From: Litoditis marina
Taxonomy: Eukaryota > Nematoda > Chromadorea > Rhabditida > Rhabditidae
Reading direction: 5' to 3'
DNA length: 64,000 nucleotides
Assembly (NCBI GenBank): GCA_964036275.1
Contig: OZ038433.1
Coordinates: 48,237,616 to 48,301,615, forward strand
The notes below the pieces were generated by a model. That model had not been told where the DNA came from and searched no databases. It saw only the letters and a list, made by a program, of their open reading frames with translations. Made by a program: the position numbers and the translations under genes. Position 1 is the stretch's first letter. Every line of letters starts with the position of its first letter. Below, piece after piece: positions 50,061-64,000 of this stretch.

Positions 50061-52779
50061 CTCTCTCCCGCTTCCTCTACCTTCCCCGCTATTTATCTCT
50101 CTCTCCCCCCCCCCTCTCTCTCATTTCTCTCTCTACCCCTCCTCTCTCTGTCTCTCAATCTAGCTCTATCTACCTCCATTCTCGCCTTGGATGAACTCAT
50201 CAACACATTCTAGCTCATGTTTTATTGATGGATCCCGATTCAGGAGACATATTCCGTACCCAACATGAAGGATGGAGTCCTGCGTGCTCACAGCGATAAC
50301 CGCTGCCCCATCGATGACTTTCAGCTGGTATATTGGCAGGTACACTCTAGTTATCGATTGATTGTATAGTGGTACTAGAGCTCAATCAAAGTGCCGTGAG
50401 GTATTTGTTGTTATCTATGTGAACGTAAGATCATGAATTTTAAATGTAAGGCTTTTTGAGGATGAGTCTCATGTTGTCTCTCTGTTGAATAGCGTTAGTC
50501 AAATGTTTCATATTCGCTGCATTTCAGTCATCAGTAACTCACTCTAGTCGCTAATGGGGTTACACTTTCCAAAGTAATACTATGTTTCCTTTTCCTATCT
50601 GGCTGGGTTTGTAGTTTGATACCTTTGTCTCTAAGTTCGTATGTTATGACATGTATCAATATTAACCTCAAACGTAGATCCGGTCACTTCCTATTATTAA
50701 TCCAGGGTCCCGCTCGTTCGAGTTATGCCCGTTCTGCTACAGTAACCCGTCGTTAACTTGGCAAATATATCAAGAGCTAATTGGTAATCACACTAGTAAC
50801 CCAATTTAGTCACATAACTTGTTGAGTATTCGATGGGACGATCAATCATTCAAATGTCGAACACGAGTAGAAAGTAGTGATATTTAATATTATATATATA
50901 TATATTGAAAAAAATCTGTCTAGGGTCCGGGTGGCAAGCTGTCCCGCTCGTTCGAGTTCTGTCCCTTCTGCTACAGTAACCCGCCGTTCGATAAGATGAA
51001 GGAGGGAGACGGCTGTGACAACTGCAGCCACCCATCGTGTCCCCATTCCTATATGTGAGTAGGGTATACTAGCAGTAAATGAATAGTCATGTGAATTGAG
51101 CAATTTAGTGAGGGTTTGTGCACTTTCTCTTTGCACGTATTTGAGTTCTGCTGTGTTTAACATGTTTCACATGACTGTGCAATTGGCTAACAGTATATAC
51201 ATATACACGATACACCTGCTTTCGAGTTTTGGTAAACTTGGGTCGTGTTTCATCTTTTCCGTGAAACGTGAAGTTTTTTCTGTTAAAGAACATGCTTTAT
51301 AATGTGAGTTCAGGTGTGGTTCGCCGTCTTCAAAAAGTTAACTTATGACCCTGGGGCTCAGATGTAAAATGAGATAATTACTCAGAAACGACATTCCTTT
51401 TTCCTTTTAATACATTGTTCAGGACCTCTGGAGTTTGCGGATGCCTCAGGGAGTGTGGAGGTAAGAAAATTCAATTCTGATTTTTGATCTATATGCAAAT
51501 ATAATTGTAATAATATTTGTCTATTTGTAAGACTGCTCAATAGTATTCTTAAACTGAACTACTGTGATAATATAGTTGAGTGTTTCAAATAATCTATGAA
51601 TAATACCAGGAATATTTTGCACTTTAACAGTTTTTATTGTTCATTTCGTATTACAGGTGTGATGGTGTTGGACCCGCAGTCCCGTCCAAAATGGCGTTTT
51701 GCCTGCAACAAGTGTCCTTCGGTCATCGCCGTGTTCGAGGGCGCGTCACGTGTTCGCGTGTCAGAGTTCGCGTGTGACACGTGTCCGGCACAGTTTCTGG
51801 CCGTAGACTACAAGGTTGGTACAAAGTCGCTTACATTTACACAATTACAACGCCTCATAGGCAAACTATTCTAGGAATCGTTGGTTTTTGGTTTAATATA
51901 TGAGAACTTTCACAGTTTTTCCATGGTCTAGGTAATTAAAAGACTCAGCGAATCATTCATTTCGTGTTGTTCGTTCTGGAAATGAAATTAAAATATAACT
52001 GTGAAGTAACAACAGGAAACATTTGATTATAATAGCGGAAAATATGTAAATACATTGGTCTTCTAATGTTTCTCCCTGGGTTCATGTTTGGTTTTTCCAG
52101 GATAGTGAAAAGAGTACATTGCCGGACGGGAAAACATCATGGAAGGGATGTATTTTCTGCGACGAAGCCGTTAGTCCCAAGGTAAGTCTTTTTCTTTTAT
52201 TACGAGATGTATTGAGATGAGAAACATTTTAGCATTCAAAATTGATTGAAAATTGGATGTTTCATCTGGATAACCAAACTTTAAAGCTGGGTGGTATATA
52301 CAATGATCACCTGAAGCAGATGAATCAAATAATGTAACGGGCTATCACCTAGCCGAACCACTTTTCAATCTGTTTAGTTGTCCTACTAACTGCTTTGTGG
52401 TTGAATTCTTTTGTAGAAATGAATTTAAGTCCGCTGAATGCTGATGTTCGTCTCTATTGCTGATGATTTAAAATTGAGTTGTCAATTCGTAAAAAAAAAC
52501 GAAATCTTATCTGAATCGATGCGTTAGCTCGTGGTTCGATTCATGAATTCAGCATTATTAGAGTGAATGGGTTTGTTGTATCTCAAGTACATTTTCCACA
52601 TATATTTATTGTTTTGTTATTAGGTGAACCTCCACCATGCGTACCGAACGGAGGACGATCAACAGCGTCAAAGCACCATGTACAGAGGTCGGGGGCGTGG
52701 TCGCGGCAGAGGAAGGGGCGGAGCCAGGGGTCGTGGAGGTCGCGGAGGCGGGGCTAGAGGTCGCGGTGGGCGGGGCTAG
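39351..52779 (+). CDS. top3b: DNA/RNA topoisomerase III-beta
   Basis: Type IA topoisomerase; 23 exons, every junction in phase, 869 aa (human TOP3B 862). Exons: 39351-39447, 39863-39930, 40163-40300, 40578-40661, 40876-40943, 41310-41466, 41868-41972, 42243-42368, 42645-42753, 42976-43139, 43480-43579, 43992-44076, 44399-44542, 45366-45513, 45964-46119, 46903-46987, 49864-49979, 50244-50339, 50924-51054, 51423-51460, 51657-51814, 52101-52181, 52624-52779. Toprim: [15 protein letters not shown] and [11 protein letters not shown] (acidic metal ligands). Catalytic tyrosine about residue 339 in [12 protein letters not shown]. Also [15 protein letters not shown] and [18 protein letters not shown]-terminal CxxC zinc ribbons (CGKC, CPTC, CPFC, CDNC, CNKC, CDTC, CIFC) and an RGG tail, the RNA-binding part used with TDRD3. 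It relaxes DNA/R-loops and acts on mRNA. Intron 16 (2.9 kb) is full of repeats. A TGTTTCA abuts the start codon. Confidence 0.97.
41131..41260. mobile_element. Palindromic MITE, family A (copy 3), TOP3B intron 5
   Basis: AAGTAAGACGATTTTGTGGA and inverse, with the CCTTTAAACAGCAAT-like inner arm. Diverged from other copies. Confidence 0.8.
42532..42627. repeat. (CT)n microsatellite in TOP3B intron 8
   Basis: Sense-strand CT run ending about 17 bases before the exon 9 acceptor, so it may serve as an extended polypyrimidine tract. Confidence 0.9.
42810..42884. mobile_element. Small palindromic element, family D (copy 2), TOP3B intron 9
   Basis: TAGTTTGTAGTTTGATCTCG at the left and GGAATCAAACTACTAG at the right. 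Confidence 0.5.
45073..45277. mobile_element. Palindromic MITE, family A: a half copy followed by a full copy (TOP3B intron 13)
   Basis: 45073-45138 matches one arm only. 45152-45277 is a near-perfect palindrome (GCAGGACGATTATGTGGACC, then CGGTCCTTTAAACTGCA and inverse). The side-by-side arrangement suggests partial loss of one copy or nested insertion. Confidence 0.8.
45526..45630. promoter_or_regulatory. Cluster of four CACGTG E-boxes in TOP3B intron 14
   Basis: CACGTG at 45526, 45548, 45568 and 45578, starting 12 bases after the exon 14 donor. A segment AGCTTACGGTTTCTCACGT occurs twice, so local duplication produced part of the cluster. Regulatory use is inferred. Confidence 0.35.
46553..46861. 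repeat. Foldback built of GCAACC/GGTTGC repeats (TOP3B intron 15)
   Basis: Arms of about 125-140 bp around a centre near 46710. Both contain CATGCAACCAAAATGCAACC and AGACAGTT(T/C)GGTTGC. The right arm ends about 40 bases upstream of the exon 16 acceptor. Confidence 0.9.
47640..48720. repeat. 130-bp satellite with a TGACGTCA site per unit (TOP3B intron 16)
   Basis: GATGACGTCAT-like cores at about 47688, 47819, 47947 and 48077 (131, 128, 130 bp apart), with further decayed units after the foldback insertion. Each unit also carries GATTCTGGGATTCTG and AGTTGACGTCAAATAT. Confidence 0.88.
48126..48428. mobile_element. Foldback element of GGTTCGG repeats inserted in the satellite
   Basis: Left GCGAATTCACTGGAGAACC, right GGTTCTCCAGTGAATTGGCC. 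The arms continue CCTTCCCGAACC and inverse, and the interior is dominated by CCGAACCGG-type repeats. It interrupts a 130-bp satellite unit. Confidence 0.85.
48802..49528. mobile_element. Foldback with two near-identical 299-bp arms
   Basis: Arms 48802-49100 and 49230-49528 around a 129-bp loop. Both arms contain an identical 81-codon frame on opposite strands (starting [16 protein letters not shown]), so they differ by very few bases. Each arm holds two tandem copies of about a 97-bp unit. No transposase. Confidence 0.95.
49983..50162. repeat. (CT)n microsatellite starting at the exon 17 donor of TOP3B
   Basis: The donor is CAG|gtaatctctctctct; CT repeats begin within five bases of the exon end and continue for about 70 bp before mixing with C-rich tracts. 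Confidence 0.93.
50702..50760 (+). pseudogene. Decayed partial duplicate of TOP3B exon 19
   Basis: After an acceptor-like taatccag, this segment reads TCCCGCTCGTTCGAGTTATG, then CCCGTTCTGCTACAGTAACC. It matches the true exon 19 (50924-51054), which encodes [16 protein letters not shown]. The copy encodes [16 protein letters not shown], lacks the GGKL segment at its start and loses similarity after about 50 bases. It is 200 bp upstream in the same intron. Confidence 0.85.
51065..51198. mobile_element. MITE family B, copy 7 (reverse), TOP3B intron 19
   Basis: GTATACTAGCAGTAAATGAA at the left; AACATGTTTCACATGACTGT and CAATTGGCTAACAGTATA at the right. It starts about a dozen bases after the exon 19 donor and carries TGTTTCA at 51163. 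Confidence 0.85.
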
Positions 52780-53823
52780 ATGATAATATACAGCTGACGA
52801 GTTTTGGTCTCTGAGAAGTTTACATAAAACTGTTTGCGTTTTTTTAGTGAGATATATTGTAGGAGCCGTTTGTTTAACTGTCTCTTAAGAGTTCCTCATT
52901 ACCTCTATGCATGTAATACAACTTGCAGTTACACAGGTTTAAATTCGATTAGTGATGTATTCACGAGTTAGTCAAATACAGATTAATCGGTCGAGAATGT
53001 ATACTTTGGCTCCAATTTTCTCGTCTGGGTTTTGAATTTGAGTCAGAATTTTGTGAAAACTAGTAAATTTAGGTTATTAATTACACATAATAATGTACAC
53101 TTTCATGTTTCCTGGTATTGTTATTTGTTGTGCCTTTGTTGATTTTCAAGCAACAGTTTTCATATAAAACATTTCATTTCAATCGACTTTGATGATAGGA
53201 GGAACATAACACTTATACACATACAAGTACTTTATATCAGCAGTTGTGAAAGAACTTTGAGTATTTTGTCGGGGAAGTACAAAAGAAAACACCGAGCAGC
53301 AAATAAAATATAAGCTAAAAAAAAACAAACAACAACAGATTGCACTGGGGGCCGGTTGCGCCTCTACTGAGCACACGAATCAAGCGGATAATGCAGTTCA
53401 ATGTTTCACTCTTATTACTTAATAAACTTTGTGGGCGTGGCTTGATTCGTGCGTGTTCGAGCGCGCGACTCGGTTTCCGACACGCGGTCAGACATGAAAG
53501 ATTTGGGGCGTGAGAGAAAGAGCATAAAAACACAAGGGAATGAAAAACACAGAAGAATCACAAAACGGGTGGGGCAGTGGTAGAAGGCAACGCGTAAAGC
53601 ACAAACAAGAACGCGAATAGAATGCGAAAGACGGACGGGTAGTATTGGGCCATCGGCGGACGGGAGACGAATTGAAATATACCTAGAGAAACATTCGAAT
53701 GAACTAGAAACACACACTCGCATAACAACACGCCACCGACCTCCGCCGCGTACAGTATTCACTTCAGGTAGTGTGGTTGAATGGCATACTGTAGGTGGGG
53801 GAGATCGGTGTGAAAGGGACTAT
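52780..53823. other. Convergent 3' region of TOP3B and lin-42
   Basis: Tail-to-tail interval. AATAAA at 53302-53307 and 53421-53426 on + could end TOP3B. The - strand frame at 53415-53762 is probably lin-42 3' UTR or chance; it has no domain. One TGTTTCA at 53402. Confidence 0.5.

Positions 53824-64000
<10,177 letters not shown>

Overview
The window is nuclear DNA from an animal, almost certainly a nematode. The evidence is: short exons with GT..AG introns, most acceptors reading TTTCAG or TTNCAG; a nematode-type 12-cysteine DB module in a secreted protein; acceptor-like sites a few bases upstream of several start codons, as expected for spliced-leader addition; and about 78 copies, counted by eye on both strands, of TGTTTCA, the core of the nematode piRNA (21U-RNA) promoter motif. 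That motif points to a lineage that keeps this type of piRNA (Rhabditina/clade V or Plectus-like). I cannot name the species.

Layout: (1) 393-2436 +, a short DZIP1/Iguana-like zinc-finger gene with a 27-bp minisatellite in its last intron. (2) 2.4-6.0 kb, microsatellites and a MITE. (3) 6040-10538 +, a secreted protein ending in a ten-cysteine domain with the DKK-C/prokineticin/colipase spacing. (4) 12.5-14.3 kb, a LINE-like ORF1 relic, then MITE- and repeat-rich intergenic DNA. (5) 18600-27852 +, a 13-exon secreted Gln/Pro-rich protein with a C-terminal DB module. (6) 28145-31073 -, prohibitin-2, complete in 8 exons. (7) 31530-36771 +, tRNA pseudouridine synthase Pus10, 8 exons, with a 1.44-kb non-autonomous Mutator-like element in intron 1. 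(8) 36.8-39.3 kb, a minisatellite block. (9) 39351-52779 +, DNA/RNA topoisomerase III-beta, 23 exons, complete to its RGG tail. Its intron 16 (2.9 kb) holds a 130-bp satellite and two foldback elements, and an upstream palindrome lies in intron 15. (10) 53824 to the right edge, - strand, a PERIOD/LIN-42 gene whose 5' end is outside the window.

The genes do not form a pathway. Two gene pairs converge (DB protein with phb-2, TOP3B with lin-42), and phb-2 and pus10 diverge from a shared 457-bp CpG-rich interval. The unifying feature is the piRNA-type motif, which is concentrated in introns and close flanks, mostly on the sense strand of + genes. It is carried by at least one MITE family and tandemly repeated with a splice acceptor near 27 kb. 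The best further leads are two triplets of GGTCA half-sites at exact 12-bp spacing in a lin-42 intron, the ten-cysteine secreted protein, a decayed duplicate of TOP3B exon 19, and (CT)n tracts starting at 5' splice sites. All gene models were built by hand from splice signals, phase and homology. None has transcript support.
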